In this document: positions 8,579 to 17,452 of the stretch, in pieces
Numbering within the stretch: position 1 is the first letter of the stretch
Layout of the letters: every line of letters starts with the position of its first letter
NCBI RefSeq assembly: GCF_012927185.1
Contig: NZ_JABBGB010000001.1
Coordinates: 620,001-684,000, forward strand
Origin: Pseudoflavitalea sp. G-6-1-2
Lineage (GTDB): Bacteria > Bacteroidota > Bacteroidia > Chitinophagales > Chitinophagaceae
Direction: 5' to 3'
DNA: 64,000 nucleotides
The notes under the pieces: model-generated
Told to the model about the DNA's origin: nothing
The model's database searches: none
What the model saw: the letters and a program-made list of their open reading frames with translations, nothing else
Made by a program: the position numbers and the translations under genes

Positions 8579-9139
8579 TTATGGGAAAAACAATCGACTG
8601 GTTCCCGACAGGAAATTCCGGATCGATTGCAGCGCCGACGACAATTGATTTTTTACGGTATGTTTTGAGATCTGCAACTCACTGGCAATTTCCTCATAAT
8701 TCAATCCGCGCTCCCGGTTGAGCTGCCAGATCAGTTTGCGTTGCGCAGGTAAGCTATCGATGGCTTTGCGGATGATCTGATGATACTCTTTTGTTTCGAG
8801 CAGCGCTTCGGGATCATCCTGCTGCAGCACCAGATTGCTCCAGACAGCTTCTTTCAAACGGCCGTCCGCCGCGGCTTTCCGGAGAAAGTCGATCACTTTA
8901 TTTTCGGTCATCCGGTAGAGCCAGGCTTCGATATTCTTTACCTGATGCAATTCAGTTCTGCGTTCCCAAAGCTTCAGAAATACTTCCTGAATCACATCTT
9001 TTGCAAACTGTTCGCTCTTGGTGAGTTGCTGGGCCAGCGCATACATCCGGTATTCATGGGCACGGAAAATACTGGCGAAAAGTTCTTCCATTTCCTTTTC
9101 GTTCATTTCCTTGTTGGTATGGTACCGGTTGCCGTCCAT
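8579..9139 (-). CDS. RNA polymerase ECF-type sigma-70 factor
   Basis: 186 residues from the ATG at 9137-9139; an internal ATG at 9104-9106 (MNEKEMEEL) would give 175. Region 2 is seen at about 25-90 (AKDVIQEVFLKLWERR, IEAWLYRMTENKVIDFLR) and region 4 at about 128-180 (LPAQRKLIWQLNRERG, NYEEIASELQISKHTVKNQL), linked by a short spacer as in the Bacteroidota ECF-FecR group. The upstream lipoprotein stop is only 2 nt before this start, so translation is probably coupled to the SusC2-SusD2-lipoprotein transcript. It should direct RNA polymerase to the SusC1-SusD1 unit when FecR releases it. Confidence 0.93.
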   Translation of the reverse strand: MDGNRYHTNKEMNEKEMEELFASIFRAHEYRMYALAQQLTKSEQFAKDVIQEVFLKLWERRTELHQVKNIEAWLYRMTENKVIDFLRKAAADGRLKEAVWSNLVLQQDDPEALLETKEYHQIIRKAIDSLPAQRKLIWQLNRERGLNYEEIASELQISKHTVKNQLSSALQSIRNFLSGTSRLFFP

Positions 9140-9141
9140 GG

Positions 9142-9615
9142 TTATTTCAGTTTTACATAGATGGTTCTGATTACGTTCAGGTTATTCTGGTTAAGTATTT
9201 CGTAGTCGAGCCTGATCACTGTTCCCGAAGCACCTGTCGGAAGTGTGTACGGAACCAGCAGTGTATCGAGCCGTTTGATGGTTGAGAACGCTTTCTGATA
9301 TGCGATGGTGCTGTATTTTTCTTTCGCTCCTGCACCAACCGTATTGAACAGATTGATCTCTTTCACCGGACTTTCAGAAAAGAATTGCAGCTCCGTGTTG
9401 AAGGTGGCGCTGGCATCGTAAGCCGTTGCATCCGTTCTGGACGTGGCAAGTGTTTTCTGTGTGGCCATATCTATCAGTCCATTACTGCTTACAGGCACAG
9501 AACCCACACCTGTAGGAGTGGAATTGTCCCTTACAAAATCATACTTGCTTTTTTTGCAGGCCGCTATTGCAGCCAGCGTGCATAGAGCGAGCGTGATATA
9601 TTGAATTGCTTTCAT
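9142..9615 (-). CDS. Outer-membrane lipoprotein, third gene of the SusC2-SusD2 unit
   Basis: 157 residues. The N-terminus is a lipoprotein signal (LCTLAAIAAC, Cys at residue 20, followed by Lys-Lys, which favours surface export in Bacteroidota by the usual lipoprotein rules). The rest is predicted beta-rich with no motif I can name. It sits 27 nt after SusD2 and 2 nt before the ECF sigma gene. The position is that of a SusE/SusF-like accessory surface lipoprotein, so a binding role beside SusD2 is the reasonable guess, but it is much shorter than SusE. Family not recognised. Confidence 0.75.
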   Translation of the reverse strand: MKAIQYITLALCTLAAIAACKKSKYDFVRDNSTPTGVGSVPVSSNGLIDMATQKTLATSRTDATAYDASATFNTELQFFSESPVKEINLFNTVGAGAKEKYSTIAYQKAFSTIKRLDTLLVPYTLPTGASGTVIRLDYEILNQNNLNVIRTIYVKLK

Positions 9616-9642
9616 GATCTTTTGTTTTTGAGTGAAGATGGA

Positions 9643-11112
9643 TTACTGATCCCACCACATTTTTTCCGTCATTGGTTTGAATGCGGCTTTCGCATTGGGG
9701 TTTCGGTTCACCTCCACCAATGGCAGCAACGAACGGCGGATGAACTTGCCGCCCATATCAGGATTGATGTTCACCGGCAGTTCCATTCCTGTAAAAAGAT
9801 TCGGATTGTAATCGTACCTGCGAACATCTACCCACATATCGGGATTGAGAAACAGCGTTACCATTTTCTCGCGCATGATATGTGCAATCTTCAGTTTATC
9901 TGCTCCCACGCTTACCTGTGCATTGGCGATATAGGCATCGCGTTGAACAATTGGCACAGTGAGTTTGTCCATATTGGCCCTGATGCCTTCGAGGTAGGCT
10001 GCATACGCATCGGCAGTAGATCCTGTTGTGGTGGTATCTCCTCCGTTCTTCAGAAACAATGCTTCTGCTTCCATGAGTTTTTGCTCTGAATAAGTGGCCA
10101 TCACCAGTGGCGACCCACGCATGCCATAGAAGGTGGTATCTGTGAGATCTGCTGTGTTGCCGGTATTGGCCGCACCATTGGTAATGCCTGTGTAACTGCT
10201 TGCAGCCGGACGTTTGTAAATGATCTTGATAGCACGGGGATCTACCAATCCCGGAAAGTAAGTGCCATTGATGGCATTGCAGAATCTCCGCGATGGCGCA
10301 ATGGTGAATGTGGCACTGCCGGAAATCCTTCCCGATACATTCACAAACCAGGGATTGGGATTGCGCTCACTAAAGATCATCTGGTAATCTTTCGATGTGG
10401 AAGTGTACGCATTCTGCATGGCTGCGAGTGCGTTCTGTGCGGCAGCTGCTGCACCTTTTTTGGTTGTGTGCATGTAGAGCCTTGCTTTCAGAAAATACGC
10501 GGTTCTTCTCCATGCGAGCGTGTCGCCTCCGTAGATCAGATCATCAACACCGGGTTTCAGTGTGGATGGGTTTGGAAGCTTCGATTCATCGATGGCTGAA
10601 TCGAGATACTTGTGCATGAAAGTGTAGATATCTTCCTGCTTATCGTATTTCGGTTGAAGTATCTGAGGCGCTTTGAATGCTTCCGTCAATGGCAGATCTC
10701 CATACGTATCTGTAGCCAATGTGAGGTTTGTTACGAAGAGAATTCTCGCGATGGCCGTGTAGTGTGGCGCGCCTTGCTGTTTGGCCGCATCCACCATCAG
10801 TTTGGCATTGGCGAGGGCCGTCCACATGCCTTCAAATGCAGAGCTGATGCGCACATCGCGGTATCTGTCTTCGTTCAGCGGGCCACTGCTGTAGGATGCC
10901 ATCTGCTGACTGAACAAGGTTGTAATATAACCAAGCAACGCATGATTATTAGCCGTGGTATACTCCACTGCAGGCAATGCTGTTGCCAGTGTGATCGATG
11001 GTGATCTATTCGGATTGACATTCACATTGCCACTCTCCACAAATTTTTTACAACCTGCCATCAACACCAGGCCGCAGAGCACTGCATATGATACGATTGA
11101 TTTGTTGCTCAT
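9643..11112 (-). CDS. SusD/RagB-family outer-membrane lipoprotein (SusD2)
   Basis: 489 residues with a lipoprotein signal (VLCGLVLMAGC, Cys at 21). The sequence follows the SusD-like-2 pattern: NVNPNRSP after the lipobox, helical repeats including IARILFVTNLTLATDTYGDLPL, a middle with FSERNPNPWFVN, and the C-terminal EKMWWDQ ending that closely resembles the RMWWDKL ending of SusD1, so the two are paralogues of one subfamily. The start is 11 nt after the SusC2 stop. It should cap the SusC2 barrel and bind its ligand. Confidence 0.93.
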   Translation of the reverse strand: MSNKSIVSYAVLCGLVLMAGCKKFVESGNVNVNPNRSPSITLATALPAVEYTTANNHALLGYITTLFSQQMASYSSGPLNEDRYRDVRISSAFEGMWTALANAKLMVDAAKQQGAPHYTAIARILFVTNLTLATDTYGDLPLTEAFKAPQILQPKYDKQEDIYTFMHKYLDSAIDESKLPNPSTLKPGVDDLIYGGDTLAWRRTAYFLKARLYMHTTKKGAAAAAQNALAAMQNAYTSTSKDYQMIFSERNPNPWFVNVSGRISGSATFTIAPSRRFCNAINGTYFPGLVDPRAIKIIYKRPAASSYTGITNGAANTGNTADLTDTTFYGMRGSPLVMATYSEQKLMEAEALFLKNGGDTTTTGSTADAYAAYLEGIRANMDKLTVPIVQRDAYIANAQVSVGADKLKIAHIMREKMVTLFLNPDMWVDVRRYDYNPNLFTGMELPVNINPDMGGKFIRRSLLPLVEVNRNPNAKAAFKPMTEKMWWDQ

Positions 11113-11123
11113 GTTGTCAGGTT

Positions 11124-14100
11124 TTAGAAATTAAGGTTCAGGTTGAAGATCCAGGAACTGAAATTCGGAATATTGCTGCCGGTGAATCCGTAGGCATTGT
11201 AGCCGGTGGAGAAGGCGCCGCTTCCGGGGTCATATCCTGAATAGCGTGTCCACAGAATGAAGTTGCTGCCGGTAATTCCTACCGATGCACCGCGAATGAA
11301 TTTGGTGCGTTCCAGCACTTTTTTCGGAATGGTGTAGTTGAGTGAAACGTTGCGGAGTCTCAGCCAGCTTGCATCCTGCAGAATCACATCTGCGATGTTG
11401 TTGAACAGGCCTGTGTTGCGATAGTAGTTATGATCGAGCACTACGGGTATATCATTCTCTTTTCCGTCCGCGATCTTCACGCCTTTGAAGATCACCTGCT
11501 GATAGCGGTTCTCTGTGATCTTCAGAACTCCGTTACGGATTGAGTTGCGCATAGTTACATCAAATACATCGCCTCCCTTTTTGTATTCGATCAGTCCGGA
11601 GAGGCTCCAGTTCTTCCAGGTGAGTGTAGTTGAAAGGCTTCCGATCCAGTCGGGGAAAGCGTTTCCGGCTTTCACGAATTCCTGTGTTACGTCCGGGAAT
11701 CCGCTGGGCAGTATCATCAGATTGCCTTTATCGTCGCGACGATAGGCAACGCCCCAGAGATCGCCGGCTGATCCGCCGAGACTTAATTTGTTCATGATCC
11801 TTCCTTCGTCGTAGAACGGAATATCGGTGATGCCTTCTTTGATGCTCACTACCTTGCTTCTGTTCTGACTCCAGTTTCCGGTGATGCTCCAGCTCCATTC
11901 TTTGTTCTTCACCGGCACTGCTGTGAGCTCCACTTCAATACCCTCATTGCGGATAGTGCCCGCATTGGTGTAGTAAGTGCCGAAGCCCGATGTGTAAGAT
12001 ACCGGAACAGGAATGATCTGATCTACATTTCGGCTGTTGTAGTACGTTACATCCAGATTCAGTCTGTCTTTCAGGAAGTGCAGCTCTGTTCCCACTTCAA
12101 AAGATTTCTGCATCTCTGGTTTGAGTGCCGAATCAGACAGCTCTGTACTGCGGAGAAATCCGAGCAGGCTGTTGAAACCTGTTACGAATGGAAACCCTTT
12201 GGGTGCAGAGAAGTAAGGACCGTTCGCATATGGCGGCGCATCTTTACCCACCTGCGCATAAGACACACGCAGCTTACCGAAGTTGAGGACGTTGTTGGAA
12301 ATATTGTGCAGATCGGTGAAGATATAACTCAAGCTCACCGCAGGATAGAAGAATGAGTTATTTGCAACAGGCAGCGTAGAGCTCCAGTCGTTTCTTCCGG
12401 AGAGTTCTACATACACAGCGTTCTTGTAACCGAATTTCACGTTACCAAAAATGCCTGCATATCTTCTGCGTGTTGTTGTACGCAGGTTGTATTGATTAAC
12501 AGTGTTGCTGAGATCGTAGAATCCTACGAGACCGAATTTCTCACCTCTGTTGTTGATGATGTCGTTGTAGGTAACCTGAATGTTGTTGCCCACCATGAGC
12601 GTGTAATCCCAGTCGTCGTTGATCTGATCCGTCCAGGTAAGGAAGGCGTTGCTGTTCACATCTCTGCTGGTGATCCTTTCCTCTACGATGAAACCTCCTG
12701 AAAGTATCGCCAGATCAAGCGTGGTGCGGTCTCCGGGATATCTTGGTCCGGGTACAACACGTGTGCGGCTGTCATTGAAATAATCCCCTCCGATTTTGTA
12801 ATCGAATTTCAGTTTGGGCAGTATGCTCCAGTTGAAACCGAGATTGCCCACCATGCGGAAGAGATTGCTGTTCATCTGACTGTATTTCGCAACGTAAAGT
12901 GGATTGTCGATGATGGTTGGCGCGTACACTTTCATGCTTCCATCCGGGTTCAGGTAATCGCGCACATCGAAGGTGGTGGTATGATAAGAAAGGGAAGTCA
13001 TTACACCTTTATCTCCTGCAGATGGCTGATCGTTCTGAGAAGTAGTGAATGTTGCAGATCCATTCATGCTGAATTTCTCTGTGAGCTGTGAGTTAGCTGC
13101 CAGCTTGAATGTATAACGATCGAATTTTGTTCCGGGAAGAATGCCGCTCTGATTCAATGCAGAGAAAGAACTGTAGTACGTTGTTTTATTTCCTCCTCCC
13201 TGCACAGTAACAGAGTTGTTGTAGCGATTGCCGGTTGAGAATGCTCGTTTGAAATTATTGTACACAGGATCACCTTCCGTTACCGGAGGTCCGAATGTCT
13301 GGAATCGGTTAGGCGTGCCATCGGAGTTCCACGACAATCTGCCTTGCTGTCCTTCGCGATACTTTGTTTGTATCTCCGGATACTTGGTGAGATAGTCCCA
13401 TGAAACGGAACTGTTGAGGCTCACGCTCATTTTGCCGGTTGAGCCGCGTTTGGTAGTGATCACCAGAACACCGTTGGCGGCTTTCAATCCATACAGCGCC
13501 GTAGCGCCCGCGCCTTTGAGCACAGAGATGGATTCGATATCATCAGGGTTGATATCGAGGCCACGGTTTGGATAAGCAAACTGATCGTTGCTGCCGGCCT
13601 GCAGCAGGTTGGTACCTGCGCTGGGCACCATGCCGCCTGAGCTGGTGGAGTTGTTCACGGGAACGCCATCGATCACAATCAACGGCTGGTTATCGCCTGC
13701 GGGGTTCATGGAGCTGAGACCGCGGATAACGATATCGGTACCGGCTCCGGGAGTACCACCACTGGAAGTGATATTCACACCGCTCACCTTACCCTGAATG
13801 GCATTGATGAAGCTGTTCTCCCGCCCTTTGCTAAGCTCGGCAGAACCCACTTCCTGCACATTGTATCCGAGTGTTTTCTTTTTCTGTTTGAAGCCGAAGG
13901 CGGCAGTAACAACCACTTCGTCGAGACTGCCGGCGTTTTGCAGCACCACGTTGTAATCGGTACTGTCCGAAAGCCTGAGTTCTTTGGTTTTGAATCCTGC
14001 TGCAGACACCACCAGAATGCGGCTGCCCGAAGCGGGCAGGGCAATGGTGAAGCGGCCATCATCATTGGCCGAGACGCCTGCGCTGGATCCTTTCAGTAAA

Positions 14101-14231
14101 ATGGTAGCTTGAGAAACAGGAGAGCCTTTGTCGTCAGTGACCCGGCCGGTTATCTGCCTGGTTTGAGCGAAGAGAGATGTGGGGATAAGAATTAACAGAA
14201 TGATCCCCCACCTACACAGTAGTTCTTTCAT
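11124..14231 (-). CDS. SusC/RagA TonB-linked outer-membrane transporter without STN domain (SusC2)
   Basis: 1035 residues. Signal peptide at 1-22 (ILLILIPTSLFAQ), CarboxypepD-reg-like domain at about 24-105 (ITGRVTDDKGSPVSQATILL), plug with the family signatures EVVVTAAFG, LIVIDGVPVN and SVLKGAGATALYG, then the beta-barrel ending NLNLNF. Unlike SusC1 it has no STN domain, so it should not signal to FecR itself. It is the first gene of a tight minus-strand run (SusD2 after 11 nt, lipoprotein, sigma). The upstream gap (14232-14572) has no other gene and must hold its promoter. Substrate unknown; no glycoside hydrolase, lyase or peptidase gene lies in the run. Confidence 0.94.
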   Translation of the reverse strand: MKELLCRWGIILLILIPTSLFAQTRQITGRVTDDKGSPVSQATILLKGSSAGVSANDDGRFTIALPASGSRILVVSAAGFKTKELRLSDSTDYNVVLQNAGSLDEVVVTAAFGFKQKKKTLGYNVQEVGSAELSKGRENSFINAIQGKVSGVNITSSGGTPGAGTDIVIRGLSSMNPAGDNQPLIVIDGVPVNNSTSSGGMVPSAGTNLLQAGSNDQFAYPNRGLDINPDDIESISVLKGAGATALYGLKAANGVLVITTKRGSTGKMSVSLNSSVSWDYLTKYPEIQTKYREGQQGRLSWNSDGTPNRFQTFGPPVTEGDPVYNNFKRAFSTGNRYNNSVTVQGGGNKTTYYSSFSALNQSGILPGTKFDRYTFKLAANSQLTEKFSMNGSATFTTSQNDQPSAGDKGVMTSLSYHTTTFDVRDYLNPDGSMKVYAPTIIDNPLYVAKYSQMNSNLFRMVGNLGFNWSILPKLKFDYKIGGDYFNDSRTRVVPGPRYPGDRTTLDLAILSGGFIVEERITSRDVNSNAFLTWTDQINDDWDYTLMVGNNIQVTYNDIINNRGEKFGLVGFYDLSNTVNQYNLRTTTRRRYAGIFGNVKFGYKNAVYVELSGRNDWSSTLPVANNSFFYPAVSLSYIFTDLHNISNNVLNFGKLRVSYAQVGKDAPPYANGPYFSAPKGFPFVTGFNSLLGFLRSTELSDSALKPEMQKSFEVGTELHFLKDRLNLDVTYYNSRNVDQIIPVPVSYTSGFGTYYTNAGTIRNEGIEVELTAVPVKNKEWSWSITGNWSQNRSKVVSIKEGITDIPFYDEGRIMNKLSLGGSAGDLWGVAYRRDDKGNLMILPSGFPDVTQEFVKAGNAFPDWIGSLSTTLTWKNWSLSGLIEYKKGGDVFDVTMRNSIRNGVLKITENRYQQVIFKGVKIADGKENDIPVVLDHNYYRNTGLFNNIADVILQDASWLRLRNVSLNYTIPKKVLERTKFIRGASVGITGSNFILWTRYSGYDPGSGAFSTGYNAYGFTGSNIPNFSSWIFNLNLNF

Positions 14232-14572
14232 AAGCAGTTTGGTATTTGTTGAATGGGATTACCCGTAAGTTAAAGGATTGAAATCAGAATACCGCAATTT
14301 GCTGCACGATTCTGCACGGTATTTTCCGGCTCTTCCGGATTTATGCGGCGTTCTGAATGCAAGATGAAAATATTGCCCGCGAAGCAAAGTGCCTCCCGCA
14401 GAAAAACGCAGTCGAAACTTTAAGTTGAGGGATGAAATTAGTCAGTCCGGTGACCACCGTACCACTCCGGAAACAATTCAGCTGTTAAGTTTTAGCTCGA
14501 TGCCAGACGACAGCCAAAACATGCAGTTTCCTGCAAGCCTTGTCTGATGCGGCTTTCCGCAGACTGTAATAG
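14232..14572. other. Intergenic region (341 nt) holding the susC2 promoter
   Basis: No convincing gene. The half nearest susC2 is AT-rich. A repeated TGCACG separated by ATTCT lies near 14307-14320, which might be an operator. No full TTG/TAnnTTTG promoter and no intrinsic terminator were found for either neighbour. Confidence 0.5.
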
Positions 14573-15274
14573 CTACTGCAAAGGTTTGATTTTGATATTC
14601 CTGAACCAGATGCCTCCACCATGATCCTGTAAGGCGATGCGCCCTGTTTTGCGCATGCCATAATCAGCGGCATCTTTCCACTTGCCTTTTGCTTTCAGTT
14701 GCTCCCATTCGGTTGTCCATAACTGAAAGTCCACTATTTTCTCTCCGTTGAGCCAATGTTCTACATGCGGCCCATGTACAATTATTTTGCTGTGGTTGTA
14801 TTCTCCTGCCGGCTTCGCCATAATTTTTGAAGGAGGGTGCATGGCATAATCCGCTCCGCTTTTCTGCCAGTCTTCTAACTTCTGCGCATAACCGAGATCG
14901 TCGATCAGCTGATATTCCGGCCCGGTTTGATAGGCGGCATCATGATCTTCCGTAACATGATACATCGCGCCGCTATTGGCTCCTTTGCCTACTTTCCATT
15001 CGAATGAGAATTCGAAATCTTTGTAGTCGGCATTGGTGACCAGATCGGCGCGATGCGCAACATCTTGCTCTTTGCAATGCAGTTCTCCATTCACCACCTC
15101 CCATCCGTCTGAAGGTTTGTTCTGATAGGAATGCCATTGATTGGTAGACTTACCGTCGAACAGCAATTGCCATCCTGCTTTCTTTTCCTTTGCGGAGAGT
15201 CTATTATGGTCTTGCATAAGTGACATGCTGGTTAAAGTGATCACGGCTGCGAGGGGGAGAATAAAAAGTTTCAT
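14573..15274 (-). CDS. Secreted DUF1080 protein (3-keto-disaccharide hydrolase family)
   Basis: 233 residues with a signal peptide (LPLAAVITLTSMSL; no lipobox). The single DUF1080 jelly-roll domain has the family landmarks: GWQLLFDGKSTNQWHSY at about 34-50, DFEFSFEWKVGKGANSG at about 90-106, GPEYQLIDD at about 118-126, and the terminal GRIALQDHGGGIWFRN-KI pattern. Members hydrolyse 3-keto-glycosides, i.e. sugars already oxidised at C3. It starts 9 nt after the Gfo/Idh/MocA oxidoreductase gene, so the two form an operon for oxidising a glycoside at C3 and then cleaving it. The substrate cannot be read from sequence. Confidence 0.9.
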   Translation of the reverse strand: MKLFILPLAAVITLTSMSLMQDHNRLSAKEKKAGWQLLFDGKSTNQWHSYQNKPSDGWEVVNGELHCKEQDVAHRADLVTNADYKDFEFSFEWKVGKGANSGAMYHVTEDHDAAYQTGPEYQLIDDLGYAQKLEDWQKSGADYAMHPPSKIMAKPAGEYNHSKIIVHGPHVEHWLNGEKIVDFQLWTTEWEQLKAKGKWKDAADYGMRKTGRIALQDHGGGIWFRNIKIKPLQ

Positions 15275-15283
15275 GTACTGAGT

Positions 15284-16642
15284 TTATCCGATTAGTTTCA
15301 TGCTGATGGGGTCCCATTTGATAGCGCGCTCTTTGTAATAGCTATCGTTACAAAGCAGTGCGGGCGCGGCTGCGCGATATCCGAACACAGCATCTTCAAT
15401 TACAGGTTTACCGCCACGGATGGCGCGTACCCAGTTGAAGAAGTGATCGTAATGTGCGCCTTTGTATCCTTCATCTACCTTGAATACGGTGGTTTCAGGA
15501 GCTTTGATGGTTTTGCGATCGTAATCTTTATCATATCTGCGTTCTGCAAAATATTTCGCATACTGATCGGGTGGCCAGAATTTGTTTTTGATGAGCGTGA
15601 CTTTATCCCAGTCAACAATCATCGAACCTTCATTACCTACAAGACGGAGGGAGTTGCTCTCTCCGGTTCCGTCAACAAAATTCACACGGAGCGAAAGGTT
15701 GAATGCAGGATGATTGGCTGTCTGTGGATAGTCGAACATACCGAGCAGAATATCGGGCACTTCGCGGCCATCCTTCCAGTACCGCAGTCCTCCGGTACTC
15801 ATAATGCGATTAGGGCCGGAAGAGCTCACCACATAGTGAAGGCTGGAGAAAAGATGCACAAAGAGATCGCCTGCAACACCGGTCCCATAATCCTTGAAGC
15901 ATCTCCAGCGGAAGAATTTTTTCGGGTCGAAGGGAATATCAGGGTTGCCATGCAGAAAACGCTTCCAGTCTACAGTCTGGAGGTTTCCATCGGCAGGCAT
16001 ATCGTATTGCCAGGCACCTCCGGGTGTATTGCGTGCCCATACACCTTCGGCATAGTTGAGCTGTCCGATGGCGCCTGCCTCGTACAGTTCTTTGGCTTTT
16101 TCATTGCCGAGTGAGCTCATACCCTGACTTCCTACCTGAAACACCACTTTGTTCTTTGCCTGGGCTGCAATCACAGCGGGGCCTTCGGAAACATCGTGCA
16201 CCATGGGCTTTTCGCAGTAGACGGCTTTGCCGGCATTCATGGCATCAACGGAAATATCTTTATGCCAGTGATCGGGCGTGGCAACGATCACAGCATCGAT
16301 GTCTTTGCGGTTGAGCACTTCACGGTAATCTTTGGTTGTGAAGATATCATTCCCATATTTCTTCTTTGCATTTTCGAGGCAGCCATCGTACAGATCGCAG
16401 GCAGCAACGAGTTTAACACCGGGAATACTGGTGGCGGTTTGTGCATCTCCGTTGCCCATGCCTCCTGCGCCGATAAGGGCAATCTGGAGATTATCGTTGG
16501 GCGAAACGTATTTGCGGGAGAGCCATTCTGTATGGGGAAGATTGTCGGCAGCGTGCGCCAGGCCTGGCAGCAAAGCAGATGCGGCAACACCTTTGCCGAT
16601 CTTCTGAATAAAGGCCCGCCGCGGTTGGGTAGGTTTACTCAT
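15284..16642 (-). CDS. Gfo/Idh/MocA-family oxidoreductase with Tat signal
   Basis: 452 residues. The N-terminus RRAFIQKIGKG followed by a hydrophobic stretch and AHA is a twin-arginine signal, so the folded protein with its NAD(P)-type cofactor should go to the periplasm; TatC is encoded at 38468. The Rossmann part shows IALIGAGGMGNGDA and the family EKPMVHDVSEG motif with the conserved Lys (about residue 133), then the C-terminal alpha/beta domain with HYDHFFNWVRAIRGGKP. Glycosyl-hydrolase-109-like members have this layout. It is paired with the DUF1080 gene (9 nt apart), which supports sugar C3 oxidation. Divergent from sodA. Confidence 0.9.
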   Translation of the reverse strand: MSKPTQPRRAFIQKIGKGVAASALLPGLAHAADNLPHTEWLSRKYVSPNDNLQIALIGAGGMGNGDAQTATSIPGVKLVAACDLYDGCLENAKKKYGNDIFTTKDYREVLNRKDIDAVIVATPDHWHKDISVDAMNAGKAVYCEKPMVHDVSEGPAVIAAQAKNKVVFQVGSQGMSSLGNEKAKELYEAGAIGQLNYAEGVWARNTPGGAWQYDMPADGNLQTVDWKRFLHGNPDIPFDPKKFFRWRCFKDYGTGVAGDLFVHLFSSLHYVVSSSGPNRIMSTGGLRYWKDGREVPDILLGMFDYPQTANHPAFNLSLRVNFVDGTGESNSLRLVGNEGSMIVDWDKVTLIKNKFWPPDQYAKYFAERRYDKDYDRKTIKAPETTVFKVDEGYKGAHYDHFFNWVRAIRGGKPVIEDAVFGYRAAAPALLCNDSYYKERAIKWDPISMKLIG

Positions 16643-16729
16643 GTGTTATGTGGTGTGGTTGGGTGAAACAGTTAATTTGACAGGAGATGAATATACAATT
16701 AAATGATGAGTTTCATAAGGGGAATGTAG

Positions 16730-16760
16730 TTGGCGGATCGGGTAATGACCTGTAAATTTG
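16730..16760 (+). promoter_or_regulatory. Bacteroidota-type promoter of the superoxide dismutase gene
   Basis: TTG at 16730-16732, 20-nt spacer, TAAATTTG at 16753-16760: a full match to TTG-N19/20-TAnnTTTG. The transcript would start near 16767 and leave a leader of about 48 nt before the ATG at 16815. Confidence 0.7.
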
Positions 16761-16814
16761 GGCCTCGTAAGTTTTGAGCGTCAGGAAAATCTTTATCATT
16801 TAAAAATTAATAGT

Positions 16815-17423
16815 ATGGCATTTACATTATCACCTCTTCCATATGCAGCGGATGCACTGGAACCTCATATTGACACGTTAACCATGCAGATCCACCATGG
16901 TAAACACCACCAGGCTTATGTTGACAATCTCAATAAAGCAATCGCAGGTACTCCCAATGAGAACAAATCACTGGAAGAACTGGTAGCGGCTGCAGGCAGC
17001 ATCAGCCCTGCTGTTAGAAACAATGGCGGCGGTCACTGGAACCACACTTTCTTCTGGGAATCACTGGCTCCCAATGCAGGTGGCGCCCCAACAGGTGCAC
17101 TGGGTGATGCGATCAATGCAGCATTCGGTTCGTTCGATGCATTCAAGGAGAAATTCAACAATGCTGGTCTCACACGCTTCGGAAGCGGCTGGGCATGGCT
17201 GATTGTGAAAGACGGCAAACTCGAAGTAAGCTCTACACCCAATCAGGACAATCCTCTGATGGATGTAGCAGAAGTAAAAGGTACCCCGATCCTCGGCGCA
17301 GACGTTTGGGAGCATGCTTATTATCTGAAATATCAGAACAAACGTGCCGATTATCTCGCAGCTTTCTGGAATGTAGTGAACTGGAGCAAAGTGGCAGAGC
17401 GATTTGCAGCAGCTGGCAAATAA
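16815..17423 (+). CDS. sodA: Superoxide dismutase, Fe/Mn family, Mn-type residues
   Basis: 202 residues from the ATG at 16815 (an in-frame TTG at 16758 lies in the promoter). Cytoplasmic enzyme that turns superoxide into hydrogen peroxide and oxygen. Metal ligands by alignment with E. coli SodA: His27 (IHHGKHH), His77 ([11 protein letters not shown]), Asp163 and His167 (DVWEHAYY). A Gln in the C-terminal half (NQDNPLM, about 144) with Gly in the N-terminal partner position is the Mn-type arrangement; Fe-type enzymes place the Gln in the N-terminal half. Full family length. It has its own strong promoter, and a lipoprotein gene follows after 29 nt. Confidence 0.96.
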   Translation: MAFTLSPLPYAADALEPHIDTLTMQIHHGKHHQAYVDNLNKAIAGTPNENKSLEELVAAAGSISPAVRNNGGGHWNHTFFWESLAPNAGGAPTGALGDAINAAFGSFDAFKEKFNNAGLTRFGSGWAWLIVKDGKLEVSSTPNQDNPLMDVAEVKGTPILGADVWEHAYYLKYQNKRADYLAAFWNVVNWSKVAERFAAAGK

Positions 17424-17452
17424 TACTTACACCCCATCCTTTTCATTAAATA

